The notes under the pieces are model-generated. The model was not told the DNA's origin. It was given only the letters and a program-made list of their open reading frames with translations, and did no database searches. From NCBI RefSeq assembly GCF_003477525.1, contig NZ_QUDO01000014.1, forward strand, positions 23,863 through 87,862: 64,000 nt of DNA. Direction: 5' to 3'. This document shows, one piece after another, positions 1 through 9,747 of the stretch; the stretch's first letter is position 1; each line of letters begins with the position of its first letter. The stretch comes from Ruminococcus sp. AF41-9. GTDB lineage: Bacteria > Bacillota > Clostridia > Lachnospirales > Lachnospiraceae. The position numbers were made by a program, and so were the translations under genes.

Positions 1-873
1 AAAGGAGAAACCATTGATGAGATCACAGCTTCCGCAGCAGGGATGAGAGCGCATTGCATCAAGCTTCTCCATGATATGGATGTGCTGGAAATCGTAGGTA
101 CCGGCGGAGACGGAGCAAACTCCTTCAATATTTCCACAACCTCTTCTCTGGTGATCGCAGCAGGCGGTGTTCCGGTTGCAAAACATGGAAACAGAGCAGC
201 TTCTTCCAAATCAGGAGCAGCAGATGTTCTGGAAGCTCTTGGCGTGAAGATCACATTAACGCCGGAACGCAGCGCAGAGATTCTGAAAAAAATCAATATC
301 TGTTTCTTATTTGCCCAGAATTATCACATTGCCATGAAATATGTGGCACCGATCCGAAAGGAACTGAGCATTCGAACCGTATTTAATATTCTTGGACCGT
401 TAAGCAACCCGGCAGGTGCAAATATGGAGCTGATGGGAGTTTATGATCAGGCGCTGGTAGAGCCACTGGCACAGGTTATGGCAAATCTTGGAGTGAACAG
501 AGGAATGGTTGTTTACGGACAGGACAGTCTGGATGAGATTTCCATGTGTGCGCCGACTTCTGTATGTGAGATTAAAGATGGAAAATTTACTTCCTATGAG
601 ATCACACCGGAGCAGTTCGGATATACAAGATGTGAAAAAGGAGCCCTGACAGGCGGTACTCCGGCAGAGAATGCAGAGATCACCAAAGCAATCTTAAAAG
701 GGGAAGAAAAGGGTGCCAAACGTCAGGCAGTCTGCTTAAATGCAGGTGCGGCACTTTACATAGCAGGAAAAGCTGATTCCGTGGAAGCAGGTGTGAAGCT
801 GGCAGAATCCCTGATCGACAGCGGCGCAGCACTGAAGAAACTGGAAGAATTTGTAGAAGAGACAAATAAATAA
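1..873 (+). CDS. trpD: Anthranilate phosphoribosyltransferase, 5' end outside window
   Basis: TrpD transfers the phosphoribosyl group of PRPP to anthranilate, the second step of the tryptophan branch. The reading frame is open from base 1, so the gene starts before the window; the first ATG inside it (43) is internal. The glycine-rich PRPP loop [14 protein letters not shown] is visible near the start, followed by [21 protein letters not shown] and the conserved GPLSNPA, all typical of TrpD. The gene is followed by trpC after a 131-bp gap, then trpF, trpB and trpA on the same strand, so it belongs to a trp operon whose promoter and leader lie outside the window. The gap downstream holds two overlapping hairpins. 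Confidence 0.97.
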   Translation, partial: KGETIDEITASAAGMRAHCIKLLHDMDVLEIVGTGGDGANSFNISTTSSLVIAAGGVPVAKHGNRAASSKSGAADVLEALGVKITLTPERSAEILKKINICFLFAQNYHIAMKYVAPIRKELSIRTVFNILGPLSNPAGANMELMGVYDQALVEPLAQVMANLGVNRGMVVYGQDSLDEISMCAPTSVCEIKDGKFTSYEITPEQFGYTRCEKGALTGGTPAENAEITKAILKGEEKGAKRQAVCLNAGAALYIAGKADSVEAGVKLAESLIDSGAALKKLEEFVEETNK

Positions 874-879
874 GAAGCG

Positions 880-957
880 TAACAGTTCCGTATTCTTGCA
901 GAACAGCGGACTGCGGAACTGTTATCAGACGGTTACTGAAAAAGCAACTGATAACAT
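880..957 (+). promoter_or_regulatory. Two overlapping hairpins in the trpD-trpC gap
   Basis: Bases 880-890 pair with 914-924 (11 bp, taacagttccg with cggaactgtta). Bases 920-928 pair with 949-957 (9 bp, tgttatcag with ctgataaca). The two stems share 920-924 and so cannot both form. There is no T run, so neither is an intrinsic terminator. A role in processing, stability or translation of the trp message is only a guess. Confidence 0.4.
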
Positions 958-1004
958 ATATAGAAGACAATATATACAGAATGTGAAAGAAAACGATAGA
1001 GCTT

Positions 1005-1805
1005 ATGAAGAATATATTAGAAGAAATCGCAGCCAGAACAAGAGAGCGGATTGCAAAAGAAAAAATACAGGTTTCCGTTTCTGAGCTGGAAAACCGGATT
1101 CAGGAAGGGAATAAGAAAGCAGGGAAAAAGATGACTTTCCTTCAGGCTTTGCAGAAAGACGGGATGTCCTATATCTGTGAGGTGAAAAAAGCATCTCCAT
1201 CCAAAGGACTGATCGCACCGGAGTTTCCATATCTGGCAATTGCGCAGGAATATGAACAGGCAGGCGCCAGCGCAATCTCCTGTCTCACAGAACCGTTTTA
1301 TTTTCAGGGATCGGACCAGTATCTGAGAGAAATCGCAGGTGCGGTGCAGATTCCGGTGCTTCGGAAGGATTTTACAGTGGATGAATATATGATCTATCAG
1401 GCGAAAGCTCTTGGAGCATCTGCGGTACTGCTGATCTGTGCGATCCTCGATGACGGAGAACTGAAAGCATACCGGCAGCTTGCAAAGGAACTGGGGCTGG
1501 AGGCGCTGGTGGAAGCCCATGATGAATATGAAGTGGACAGAGCTTTGAATCTGGGTGCGGAGATTGTCGGGGTAAATAACCGTGATCTCAGGACATTTCA
1601 GGTGGATATGAATAACAGTATCCGGCTTCGAAAGATGGCACCGGATGATGTGGTTTTTGTTTCTGAAAGCGGAATCCGCACACCGGACGATATCAGGCTG
1701 CTTTATGAGAATCAGGTGGATGCCGTGCTGATCGGTGAGACACTTATGCGGAGCCCGGATAAGAAGGCGGCACTGGAAAGTCTGAATGGAAGTCCGCTGA
1801 AATGA
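1005..1805 (+). CDS. trpC: Indole-3-glycerol phosphate synthase
   Basis: TrpC closes the indole ring of carboxyphenylamino-deoxyribulose phosphate with loss of CO2. The 266-residue product has the expected single-domain (beta/alpha)8 length. Diagnostic stretches are ICEVKKASPSKG (catalytic lysine near the N-terminus), VLRKDFTVDEYMIYQA, GAEIVGVNNRDLRTF and SESGIRTPDD, with IGETLMR near the C-terminus. It is not fused to trpF, which follows as a separate gene after 91 bp. The ATG at 1005 gives the family N-terminus (MKNILEEIAARTRERI); the ribosome site before it is weak. Confidence 0.96.
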   Translation: MKNILEEIAARTRERIAKEKIQVSVSELENRIQEGNKKAGKKMTFLQALQKDGMSYICEVKKASPSKGLIAPEFPYLAIAQEYEQAGASAISCLTEPFYFQGSDQYLREIAGAVQIPVLRKDFTVDEYMIYQAKALGASAVLLICAILDDGELKAYRQLAKELGLEALVEAHDEYEVDRALNLGAEIVGVNNRDLRTFQVDMNNSIRLRKMAPDDVVFVSESGIRTPDDIRLLYENQVDAVLIGETLMRSPDKKAALESLNGSPLK

Positions 1806-1896
1806 ATTCCGGGATTTGAGTTGTCTGAGGAGAATGACAGTGAGAAGATTGCGGTAAGGATATTGGATAACAGCAGTCTTCTTCGGAGATTTTGAT

Positions 1897-2523
1897 ATGA
1901 GCAGAGAACAGCAGCAAAAAACAAAAATAAAGATCTGCGGACTGAAATGTCCGGAAGATATTGCATATGTAAATGAAGCGAAACCGGATTACTGTGGATT
2001 TATCATAGAATTTCCAAAAAGCAGCAGAAATGTCACAGGCGATCAGGTAAGGATTCTTATCGCAGAACTGGATAAGAATATTATTCCGGTGGGCGTTTTT
2101 GTGAATGCGGCACCGGAGAGGGTAGAAGAGCTGCTTCTTGACGGGACCATCCGGATCGCACAGCTTCACGGACAGGAAGATGATGATTATATCAGAAGGA
2201 TTCAAAAGAATACAGGAAGTCAGGTGATCAAGGCTTTTTCTGTGAAAGCGGCGCAGGATATTGAGCTGGCATTAAAAAGTCCGGCTGATTATATTCTGCT
2301 GGATCAGGGAGGCGGCGGAACCGGACAGACGTTTGACTGGTCGCTGATTCCTGAGATAAAAAGGCCGTTTTTCCTGGCAGGAGGTCTGGGGGCTGACAAT
2401 CTGGAGCAGGCGGTTGATACGATACGTCCTTATGCCGTAGATTTAAGCAGCAGTGTAGAGACGGACGGCGTAAAAGACAGAAGTAAGATTCTGGAAGCGG
2501 TGAGTCTGGTACATAAAAAGTAA
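1897..2523 (+). CDS. trpF: Phosphoribosylanthranilate isomerase
   Basis: TrpF carries out the Amadori rearrangement of phosphoribosylanthranilate, the step before TrpC. The 208-residue product is a normal-length (beta/alpha)8 barrel. The KIKICGLKCPEDI start holds the catalytic cysteine, IRIAQLHGQE is the typical central strand, DYILLDQGGGGTGQTFDW carries the catalytic aspartate and the phosphate loop, and FLAGGLGADN is the C-terminal phosphate site. In the operon it lies between trpC and trpB, with 147 bp before trpB. Confidence 0.96.
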   Translation: MSREQQQKTKIKICGLKCPEDIAYVNEAKPDYCGFIIEFPKSSRNVTGDQVRILIAELDKNIIPVGVFVNAAPERVEELLLDGTIRIAQLHGQEDDDYIRRIQKNTGSQVIKAFSVKAAQDIELALKSPADYILLDQGGGGTGQTFDWSLIPEIKRPFFLAGGLGADNLEQAVDTIRPYAVDLSSSVETDGVKDRSKILEAVSLVHKK

Positions 2524-2670
2524 TTACAGACAAAGAGTACTTTGCGTGAAACCGAAGAATTGTCTGATTCAGTCAAAAACAGGATAGATGAAAGATCATA
2601 GATCAAAAAATAACAGAAAAACAGATTTTTATTAATACCATATTTGAATATACATAAGGAGGACATACAG

Positions 2671-3853
2671 ATGTCAAAAGGAAGATTCGGCATTCACGGA
2701 GGACAGTACATTCCGGAAACATTAATGAATGCTGTCATCGAACTGGAAGAAGCCTATAACCATTACAAAGATGACCCGGAATTTAATGCGGAGCTACAGA
2801 GCTTCTGAATGAATATGCAGGAAGACCGTCACGTCTTTACTTTGCATCTCATATGACAGAAGATCTGGGTGGTGCGAAGGTTTATTTAAAGAGAGAGGAT
2901 TTAAACCATACAGGTGCGCACAAGATCAATAACGTACTGGGTCAGGTGCTTCTTGCAAAAAAATGGGCAAGACCCGTGTTATCGCAGAAACAGGTGCAGG
3001 ACAGCATGGTGTGGCAACTGCGACGGCGGCAGCTCTGATGGGTATGGAATGTGAGATTTTTATGGGAAAGGAAGATACGGAGCGTCAGGCGTTGAATGTA
3101 TACAGAATGCGTCTTCTGGGAGCGAAAGTCAATGCAGTTACTTCCGGTACAGCGACACTGAAAGATGCGGTTTCCGAGACAATGAGAGAGTGGACAAACC
3201 GTATTTCTGATACACATTATGTGCTTGGTTCTGTCATGGGACCACATCCGTTCCCGACGATCGTACGTGATTTCCAGGCTGTGATTTCCAAGGAGATTAA
3301 AGAGCAGATCCTTGAGAAAGAGGGAAGACTTCCGGATGCGGTTCTGGCATGTGTCGGCGGCGGATCAAATGCAATCGGAACTTTTTATAATTTTATTGAA
3401 GATAAAGATGTCAGACTGATCGGATGTGAGGCAGCAGGCCGCGGAGTAAATACTGCGGAGACAGCAGCGACGATCGCAACCGGTAAGCTGGGAATTTTCC
3501 ATGGTATGAAATCTTATTTCTGCCAGGATGAATATGGTCAGATCGCACCGGTATATTCGATTTCCGCAGGTCTGGATTACCCGGGAATCGGACCGGAACA
3601 TGCACATCTGTATGATACCGGACGTGCGGAATATGTGCCGGTTACGGATGAAGAAGCTGTGGAGGCATTTGAGTATCTTTCAAGAACTGAGGGAATCATT
3701 CCTGCGATCGAGAGTGCTCATGCGGTTGCCTATGCAAAGAAGATCGTTCCGCAGATGCGTAAAGACCAGATTGTAGTAATTACCATTTCAGGACGTGGAG
3801 ATAAGGACTGTGCGGCAATCGCACGTTACAGAGGGGAGGATTTACATGAATAA
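2671..3853 (+). CDS. trpB: Tryptophan synthase beta chain, interrupted by two single-base deletions
   Basis: TrpB condenses indole with serine using PLP. The ATG at 2671 follows a strong AAGGAGGA site and gives [19 protein letters not shown]. The frame hits a TGA near 2806; restoring one base near 2795 gives [20 protein letters not shown] second loss lies in an A run near 2957-2963: with one more A the frame reads [21 protein letters not shown]. With both repairs the protein has 394 residues, the usual TrpB length, and carries the PLP lysine segment [13 protein letters not shown] and the phosphate loop GGGSNAIG. Its stop overlaps the trpA start (ATGAATAA). Two losses in one gene of an intact operon, one of them in a homopolymer, suggest sequence error; a true pseudogene is the alternative. 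Confidence 0.9.
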
Positions 3854-4625
3854 GAGAATTGCAGGGGCATTTGAGAAAGGAAAGGCGTTTATTCCGTTTA
3901 TTACGTGTGGAGATCCGTCTCTGGAGGTGACGGAGCAGCTTGTTTATGCGATGGAGGAAGCGGGAGCTGATCTGATCGAGCTGGGTATTCCGTTTTCTGA
4001 TCCGACCGCGGAAGGTCCGGTGATCCAGGGGGCGAATGTGAGAGCGCTTTCCGGGGGAGTTACCACGGATAAAGTGTTTGATAGGGTAGTTAACATCAGA
4101 AAGAACAGTTCTGTTCCGATGGTGTTTATGACTTATGCGAATGTGGTATTTTCTTATGGGACAGAACGTTTCATTAAGAAGGCGGCGGAGATTGGCATGG
4201 ATGGGCTGATTCTGCCGGATGTTCCGTTTGAGGAGAAGGAGGAGTTTGATACGGTTTGTAAAAAATACGGACTGGATCTGATTTCGCTGATCGCGCCGAC
4301 TTCTCATGAGAGGATTGCGCAGATCGCGAAAGAGGCGGAAGGATTTGTTTACTGTGTTTCTTCTCTGGGAGTTACAGGAACCAGAGCGAATATCACTACG
4401 GATATCGGGGCTATGGTGAAGCTGGTGAAAGAGGCGAAGGATATTCCGTGTGCGGTAGGTTTTGGTATTTCTACTCCGGAGCAGGCGAAGAAGATGGCTG
4501 CGCAGTCAGATGGTGCGATCGTTGGGTCTGCGATCGTGAAGCTGTGTGCGCAGTATGGGACTGATTGTGTGCCGTATGTGAAGGAATATGTGAAAGCTAT
4601 GAAGGATGCGGTGAGAGAGGCGTAA
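3846..4625 (+). CDS. trpA: Tryptophan synthase alpha chain
   Basis: TrpA cleaves indole-3-glycerol phosphate to indole, which is channelled to TrpB. The ATG at 3846 was chosen because GAGGGGAGGA lies just upstream and the protein then begins [27 protein letters not shown]; a longer frame back to 3795 would run into trpB. The product has 259 residues. [19 protein letters not shown] contains the catalytic glutamate and aspartate region, and GVTGTRANI and [10 protein letters not shown] are the phosphate-binding loops. It overlaps the end of trpB by 8 bases, so translation is probably coupled. It is the last gene of the trp operon; a long palindrome follows. Confidence 0.97.
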   Translation: MNKRIAGAFEKGKAFIPFITCGDPSLEVTEQLVYAMEEAGADLIELGIPFSDPTAEGPVIQGANVRALSGGVTTDKVFDRVVNIRKNSSVPMVFMTYANVVFSYGTERFIKKAAEIGMDGLILPDVPFEEKEEFDTVCKKYGLDLISLIAPTSHERIAQIAKEAEGFVYCVSSLGVTGTRANITTDIGAMVKLVKEAKDIPCAVGFGISTPEQAKKMAAQSDGAIVGSAIVKLCAQYGTDCVPYVKEYVKAMKDAVREA

Positions 4626-4677
4626 GTCCGTTAACTTTTACTGGAAAAATTTGTAAAAAAGCAGGTGAAGGAGGGAC

Positions 4678-4891
4678 GCGCAGAAACATATTTTATTTTG
4701 TGTGCGGTTTCGGAGCCTAAGATATTCTAAGTCATCAGAAATCTGCTAAAGGCATGAGCAGCCTTCTCAAACTCGCTCCGTTGCAGACTTCGCTCAGACA
4801 GTGATACAGTCTGCTCATAACGCAGATTTCTGATGACTAAGAATATCTAAGACTCCTGCAAATGCACACAAAATAAAATATGTTTCTGCGC
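4678..4891. repeat. Palindromic element A, copy 1 (214 bp)
   Basis: The outer arms 4678-4705 and 4864-4891 are perfect 28-bp reverse complements. Inside lie a second, slightly imperfect stem (cctaagatattctaag on the left facing ctaagaatatctaag on the right, then tcagaaatctgc facing gcagatttctga) and an inner 8-bp stem atgagcag/ctgctcat around a conserved centre with aactcgctccgttgc. Two further copies of exactly the same length lie at 9502-9715 and, inverted, at 9843-10056. It directly follows trpA. No open reading frame explains it. Confidence 0.93.
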
Positions 4892-4942
4892 TGACTGTGG
4901 AAAAGAGAAAAATAAGTAAAGACGGGGCCACCGCACTGATTA

Positions 4943-5107
4943 TTTATAGCAATCCTCGTAAATAATGCATTTAAGACAGTTCAGCAGAGGGTGAAAGACA
5001 AGGAAGATATCTGCAGGCGTGCTGACGCACGGCAAAGATATCTGACGCAGGATTTCACCCTCTGATGGACTGGATTAAGATGCGTTATTTTAGAGGATCG
5101 CTATAAA
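4943..5107. repeat. Palindromic element B, copy 1 (about 165 bp)
   Basis: An imperfect palindrome that begins tttatagc and ends gctataaa, with inner arm blocks cagagggtgaaa and tttcaccctctg around a centre containing gatatctgcaggcgtgctgac. A nearly identical copy lies in inverted orientation at 42298-42466. It sits between trpA and the convergent DUF6062 gene, 6 bp beyond that gene's corrected stop codon. Confidence 0.9.
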
Positions 5108-5112
5108 ATGGA

Positions 5113-5876
5113 CTATTTGGCTTTATATACAGGATCGGCAGGGTAGGAGCTGCGGAGTTTCTGCATTCCGCGCTGGAGGGCATCTTTGGAGTTTTTCCAA
5201 TCTGCGTCTTTGTTTCGGTAGTCGAATTTGTCTGAGAGCACACCAGATCTTCTTCCATTCGCTGGAAGTTTTCGTCCATCAGGCGGAACATGGCGGGGTA
5301 AAATTCGGCTTTTTCTTTGTCGTTTAAGTATTTATCGGCATTTTCACAGAGGATTCCGAAGTGGTGGAGGCAGAAGCCCTTGCCGGAGAGGATTTTGCTG
5401 CGGAATTCGTTGTCCTGGCGATAGAGCCAGAAGAAGGTTTCGATGTAGCGGGCGAAGGTGTCGGAAATGTTCTGGCAGATAAAGCAGCTACAGTCCTTGG
5501 AAGCGGCCCAGGCAGCAACTGGATTTTTGTCAGTGCCGGATGTGGAATGGCGGAAGCGTCCCAGAATAGAGCTTTTGCCCGGAGTGAAGGAATCAAACTG
5601 TTTTTTCATTTCTTCGCGGAGTTTGTGGTAATGTGTCTGAAGGATCAGGGCATTGCCGAGAGTGTTGCCATAGTCGAACATTTTTTTCATATGTTCTCTG
5701 CAAAAGCCTGCTTTGTCTGTCTGATCACGGATATTACTTTCCATGTAAGAAGAGCTGTTTCCGAGAACGAAGTCGAGGGAGTTCTGCTCCAGTTCACGTT
5801 CTATAAAGCAGAATGGACATTCGTCATTGGCGTTTACGGCATCATTAAGAGGGATGGTATATAATTTTTCTTTCAT
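5113..5876 (-). CDS. DUF6062 family protein with paired-cysteine motifs (one frameshift)
   Basis: Function unknown; I recognise the product as a DUF6062-type protein of Firmicutes. It carries four Cys-rich motifs, CPFC (residues 20-23), GFCREH, CFIC and GFCLHH, spaced as two CxxC plus C-x-x-H pairs, which suggests zinc binding. There is no signal peptide or membrane segment. In the sequence as given, the frame runs on to 5085 with an unlike C-terminus that translates part of palindrome B. Restoring one base near 5239 (GG read as G) gives a charged ending, DKFDYRNKDADWKNSKDAL, and a stop at 5113, for a 254-residue protein. It stands alone and is convergent with the trp operon. Confidence 0.8.
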
Positions 5877-5996
5877 AGATAAATCCTTTCGTATATAAGA
5901 GGTGCATAAGATGCTATGGTATATGTGGAAAAATAACCGGATAATATTATGAATAAATTTTAACAGATGGGGGAGTAAGAAGCAAGAAAAGTTCTA

Positions 5997-6141
5997 GTTA
6001 CTGTTTACTGATAGTATCCCGCGAGGTGTTTTTTGTGAGCGAAGGTCACAGAAAACCCGAGACATACGGCGCGAATTTATGCGATTAGCATAAATTCTGT
6101 GCATCGCGAAGCGTGTTACTGAGAACGGAGTGAACAGTAAC
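5997..6141. repeat. Inverted-repeat element C, copy 1
   Basis: Arms gttactgttt and gaacagtaac enclose tagtatcccgcgagg, a hairpin ttttgtgagcgaaggtcaca, a hairpin gaatttatgcgattagcata, and gcgtgttactgagaacggag. A shorter copy at 30799-30858 shares both ends and lacks the two inner hairpins. It lies in the gap upstream of the beta-mannosidase gene. Confidence 0.7.
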
Positions 6142-6179
6142 AAGTTCTACAACAATTTGGATTCTGTTTCCGGTGGATA

Positions 6180-6209
6180 TTGCCTATGTTACAGGGAGAG
6201 TGGTATAAT
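6180..6209 (+). promoter_or_regulatory. Sigma-A-like promoter for the beta-mannosidase gene
   Basis: TTGCCT at 6180-6185, an 18-bp spacer and TATAAT at 6204-6209. It points into the beta-mannosidase gene, leaving a leader of about 90 bases. No operator was recognised. Confidence 0.55.
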
Positions 6210-6304
6210 ATGATTACTTTGAGAAGAAGAGAAACTGTTGTGTGCAGTAAATGAGAAAAATGATTTTGTAATAGTTTTTACAGAACAAAAAGGGGATGAA
6301 GGCG

Positions 6305-8785
6305 ATGAAAAAATTACAGATTCATGAAAACTGGCAGTTATGTGATGTGAAGAAACAGGAATGGATTCCTGCGCAGGTGCCGGGGGATATTTATTCGGCA
6401 CTGCTGGAAGCGGGGAAGATGAAAGATCCGTTTTTCGGGGATAATGAGTATGCGGCGAAGGCTCTGATGGAGGAGGACTATGAATACAGGACAGTATTTC
6501 AGTTCCATGAGGAAGAGTTTTCGGACTGTCAGGAGATGGTTCTGAGATTTGACGGGGTTGACACGATTGCGGATATTTATCTGAATGAGTGTTATCTTGG
6601 AAAAGTAGAGAACATGCACAGAGTATGGGAGTTTCCGGTTGGTGAGCTTCTGGAGGATGGTGAAAATGTCCTTCGTGTGATCATCAGATCTCCTCTGAAA
6701 TTTATGGCGGAAGCTTTTAAGAAATATGGAAACAGGGGAAATGATGATACAGTAGAAGGATTTATGCATATCCGTAAGGCTCATTATATGTCCGGATGGG
6801 ACTGGGGAGCCTGCCTTCCTGACGGTGGAATTTTCCGTCCTGTGACGCTTCTGGGAATTGAGACTGCGAGACTGGACAATGTTTATATCCGTCAGGTACA
6901 TGAGGATGGCAGAGTGTTCCTCCTGGCAGAGGTGGATGTCGAGACTGTGGACGAGGAACCGGAAAACGAGATGGAAGCGGATGATTTGGCAGAGGATTCT
7001 GATGAGATGCTGGAGTATGAGCTTTCGATTGTGGCACCGGATGGTACGAAAACAGTCTGGAATGGTTCACCGGATGAGGTTGAGATTGAGAATCCGAAGC
7101 TGTGGTGGCCGAATGGACTTGGGGAGCAGCCTTTATATGAGGTGACTGTAACGCTGAAGGCAGGAGACAAGGTGCTGGATACCTGGAGCAGGAAGATCGG
7201 ACTTCGTACGCTTACCATGCATATTGAGAAGGATGAGTGGGGTGAGAGCTTTGCTCATGAGATCAATGGTCATCCGGTATTTGCCATGGGTGCGGATTAT
7301 ATTCCGGAGGATAATCTGCTTCAGAGAACGTCCAGAGAGCGTACAAGGGAGCTGCTTCTTCAGTGTAAGAGAGCGAACTTTAATACAATTCGTGTATGGG
7401 GCGGCGGATATTATCCGGAAGACTGGTTCTTTGATCTGTGTGATGAGATGGGTCTGATGGTATGGCAGGACTTTATGTTTGCGTGCTCTGTGTATGAGCT
7501 GACACCGGAGTTTGAGGCAAATATCCGTCAGGAATTTGTGGATAATATCAAGCGTCTGCGCCATCATGCTTCTCTTGCGCTGTGGTGCGGCAATAATGAG
7601 ATGGAGATGTTTGTAAAGGAAGGAACCTGGGTGACCAAACCGACAGAGGTGAGAGATTATCTGCTGATGTATGAGCGGATCATTCCGGAAGTGCTCAGAG
7701 AATATGATCCGGATACGTTCTACTGGCCGGCAAGTCCGTCATCAGGTGGTTCTTTTGATGATCCGAATGATCCGAACAGGGGAGATGTTCATTACTGGGA
7801 GGTATGGCATGGAAATAAGCCGTTTTCCGAGTATCGCAAATATTTCTTCCGCTATGCATCGGAGTTTGGATTCCAGTCATTCCCGTCTGTAAAGACTCTA
7901 GAGACTGTGACAGATGATCCGAGGGAATTGAATGCGTTTTCTTATGTGATGGAGAAACATCAGAGAAATTATGGCGGTAACGGAAAGATTGCGAAGTATA
8001 TGCAGGCTGCTTATCGTTATCCTGAGAATTTCAGTGATTTTGTGTATGCATCTCAGCTTCTTCAGGCAGATGGCATCCGTTATGGAGTGGAGCATTACCG
8101 CAGAAACCGTGGCCGTTGTATGGGTGCGATCTACTGGCAGTTGAATGACTGCTGGCCGGTAATTTCCTGGTCTTCGATTGATTATTATGGACGCTGGAAG
8201 GCTCTGCATTATTATGCAAAGAGGTTTTTTGCACCGGTGATGCTTTCCTGTGAAGAGCAGAGCTGGATGACTGTGGGAGCAGATATGAACCGCCAGCATT
8301 TTGAATTTGAGAAATCCATCCGTCTGAATGTGACGAATGAGACACTGGATGCTCATAAGGTTCTGGTGAAATTTGCAGTGCGCAGTGCAAGTGCTGCAAT
8401 TATCAGGGAAGAAGAACAGTGGGTGGAAGTGCCGGCACTTTCCAGTGTATGGCTGGATAAGGTGGAACTTCCGGAGATTGATCACTTTAATGAGTATGTA
8501 AGTTATGAGGCTTGGGAAAATGGAGAGATCATTTCCCAGGGAACTGTGATTTTCTCTTATCCGAAATATTTCCACTATCTGGATCCGAAGCTGTCTGTGC
8601 GCGTGGAGGATGGAGAACTGGTTGTAACTGCGGATGCTTATGCGAAGAGCGTGGAGATCAGAAATGAAAATGAGGATCTGGTGCTTGAAGACAATTACTT
8701 TGATATGAATGCGGGAGAGCGCCGTGTGAAGATCATCAGCGGAGATCCGGTGGGACTGAAAGTTCGCAGTGTTTATGATATTTGA
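6305..8785 (+). CDS. Beta-mannosidase, GH2 family
   Basis: Hydrolyses terminal beta-D-mannose residues from oligosaccharides such as those released from mannans or N-glycans; cytoplasmic, as no signal peptide is visible. The start at 6305 is preferred over 6296 because AAGGGG then lies 9 bases upstream. The 826-residue protein has the GH2 order: sugar-binding beta-sandwich (IADIYLNECYLGKVENMHR, GWDWGACLPDGGIFRPV), immunoglobulin-like domain (WWPNGLGEQPLYEV), then the catalytic barrel. WCGNNE holds the acid/base Glu432, and YASEFGFQSFPS holds the nucleophile Glu520. The NTIRVWGGGYY segment is typical of mannosidase-type GH2 members. It is a single-gene unit between its own promoter and a strong terminator, with no neighbouring sugar transporter. 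Confidence 0.93.
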   Translation: MKKLQIHENWQLCDVKKQEWIPAQVPGDIYSALLEAGKMKDPFFGDNEYAAKALMEEDYEYRTVFQFHEEEFSDCQEMVLRFDGVDTIADIYLNECYLGKVENMHRVWEFPVGELLEDGENVLRVIIRSPLKFMAEAFKKYGNRGNDDTVEGFMHIRKAHYMSGWDWGACLPDGGIFRPVTLLGIETARLDNVYIRQVHEDGRVFLLAEVDVETVDEEPENEMEADDLAEDSDEMLEYELSIVAPDGTKTVWNGSPDEVEIENPKLWWPNGLGEQPLYEVTVTLKAGDKVLDTWSRKIGLRTLTMHIEKDEWGESFAHEINGHPVFAMGADYIPEDNLLQRTSRERTRELLLQCKRANFNTIRVWGGGYYPEDWFFDLCDEMGLMVWQDFMFACSVYELTPEFEANIRQEFVDNIKRLRHHASLALWCGNNEMEMFVKEGTWVTKPTEVRDYLLMYERIIPEVLREYDPDTFYWPASPSSGGSFDDPNDPNRGDVHYWEVWHGNKPFSEYRKYFFRYASEFGFQSFPSVKTLETVTDDPRELNAFSYVMEKHQRNYGGNGKIAKYMQAAYRYPENFSDFVYASQLLQADGIRYGVEHYRRNRGRCMGAIYWQLNDCWPVISWSSIDYYGRWKALHYYAKRFFAPVMLSCEEQSWMTVGADMNRQHFEFEKSIRLNVTNETLDAHKVLVKFAVRSASAAIIREEEQWVEVPALSSVWLDKVELPEIDHFNEYVSYEAWENGEIISQGTVIFSYPKYFHYLDPKLSVRVEDGELVVTADAYAKSVEIRNENEDLVLEDNYFDMNAGERRVKIISGDPVGLKVRSVYDI

Positions 8786-8843
8786 TCAGAGGAAGCTGGC
8801 TTTTTGTAGTTGAGGGAAGCCGGGAGTTTTGAGCATGAAATAA

Positions 8844-8910
8844 AAAAGGATTCGGGAAAGAAGTATGTCTGTGTGACGGAAAAACTTCTTTTCTGAATCC
8901 TTTTATTTTT
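8844..8910. terminator. Bidirectional terminator between beta-mannosidase and DUF1292 genes
   Basis: A stem of about 20 bp pairs aaaaggattcgggaaagaag with cttcttttctgaatcctttt, followed by ATTTTTT on the plus strand and preceded by an A run that serves the minus-strand gene. Confidence 0.85.
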
Positions 8911-8933
8911 TAGATTATGGTTGTATAGATTTA

Positions 8934-9314
8934 TTATTTGTCAATCTGTTCTAAAGAGTCTTTGGCGTTCTGTAAAACAGTGTCAAATGCAACGGCTGCT
9001 TTTGCGTATTCTTCATCGCTTTCAATGTTGGAGAGCATCGGATCGCCGTTTTCGGTGCGGGCAAAGGTGTAGAGATAGACTTCACCGCTTTCGTTCTGGC
9101 CGTTTTCGTCCAGTGGGAGAAGGGCGATGTATTCTTTTGCGTCTACAGGGAAAACGGTGAGTACTGCACATTCTACTTCTGTGTCGTCTTCCATGGTCAG
9201 GGTGATGGTTTTGTGGTTTTCGATTGGGTCGCATCCACCGCTGGAGGCACATCCGCCGCCGCAGGAAGCGCAGTCACTTGGGTTACATCCGCCGGTTGTA
9301 AATTCGTCACTCAT
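8934..9314 (-). CDS. DUF1292 family protein with a cysteine-rich N-terminus
   Basis: A small acidic protein (126 residues) of unknown function. The part from about residue 33 on (TITLTMEDDTEVECAVLTVF, then EYIALLPLDE and VYLYTF) matches the DUF1292 pattern common in Firmicutes. The first 30 residues are unusual: they contain five cysteines (positions 10, 15, 18, 22 and 28) in a glycine/serine background, suggesting metal binding or a flexible redox tail. No signal peptide or membrane segment. The gene is monocistronic; two palindromic A elements lie in the gap upstream. Confidence 0.85.
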   Translation of the reverse strand: MSDEFTTGGCNPSDCASCGGGCASSGGCDPIENHKTITLTMEDDTEVECAVLTVFPVDAKEYIALLPLDENGQNESGEVYLYTFARTENGDPMLSNIESDEEYAKAAVAFDTVLQNAKDSLEQIDK

Positions 9315-9501
9315 TTTATATTCCTCATTCTTTCTGGTTTTATTAGCAATTTTTTCTTTGTGTGTTGTTTGTGGGATTTGATGTTAATGAAATTGCTTTA
9401 ATTTTATTATTGTAGCAGAAAGAGGGGGAGAATGCAATATTTCTGTTTTTGTGTTTCGGGATGTGTTACTGAACGGGAAAGTAATCGTGGTTACGAGGGA
9501 C

Positions 9502-9715
9502 GTGCAGAAAAAGATTGTATTTCGTGTGCGGTTTCGGGACCTAAGATATTCTAAGCCACCAGAAATCTGCTAAGGGCATGAGCCGTCTTATCAAACTCGC
9601 TCCGTTGCAAACTGCGCTCAGACAGTGATGCAGCCGGCTCATAACGCAGATTTCTGCTGGCTAAGAATATCTAAGACCCCTGCAAATGCACACGAAATAC
9701 AATCTTTTTCTGCAC
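9502..9715. repeat. Palindromic element A, copy 2 (214 bp)
   Basis: Outer arms 9502-9529 and 9688-9715 are perfect 28-bp reverse complements, but their sequence differs from copy 1 at many positions, each change being matched in the opposite arm. The middle stem keeps ctaagatattctaag and the core keeps aaactcgctccgttgca. It is in the same orientation as copy 1. Confidence 0.93.
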
Positions 9716-9747
9716 TGATGATGGCGGTATCTAAGTAAAAGAAGAAA

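Noticed and set aside
2671..3853. trpB as a real pseudogene
   Set aside because: Both interruptions are single-base losses that can be read as shortened runs, the operon is otherwise whole, and several unrelated genes show the same kind of error.
5228..5482. Plus-strand open frame opposite the DUF6062 gene
   Set aside because: It is an Arg/Gly/Cys-rich antisense shadow without ribosome site.
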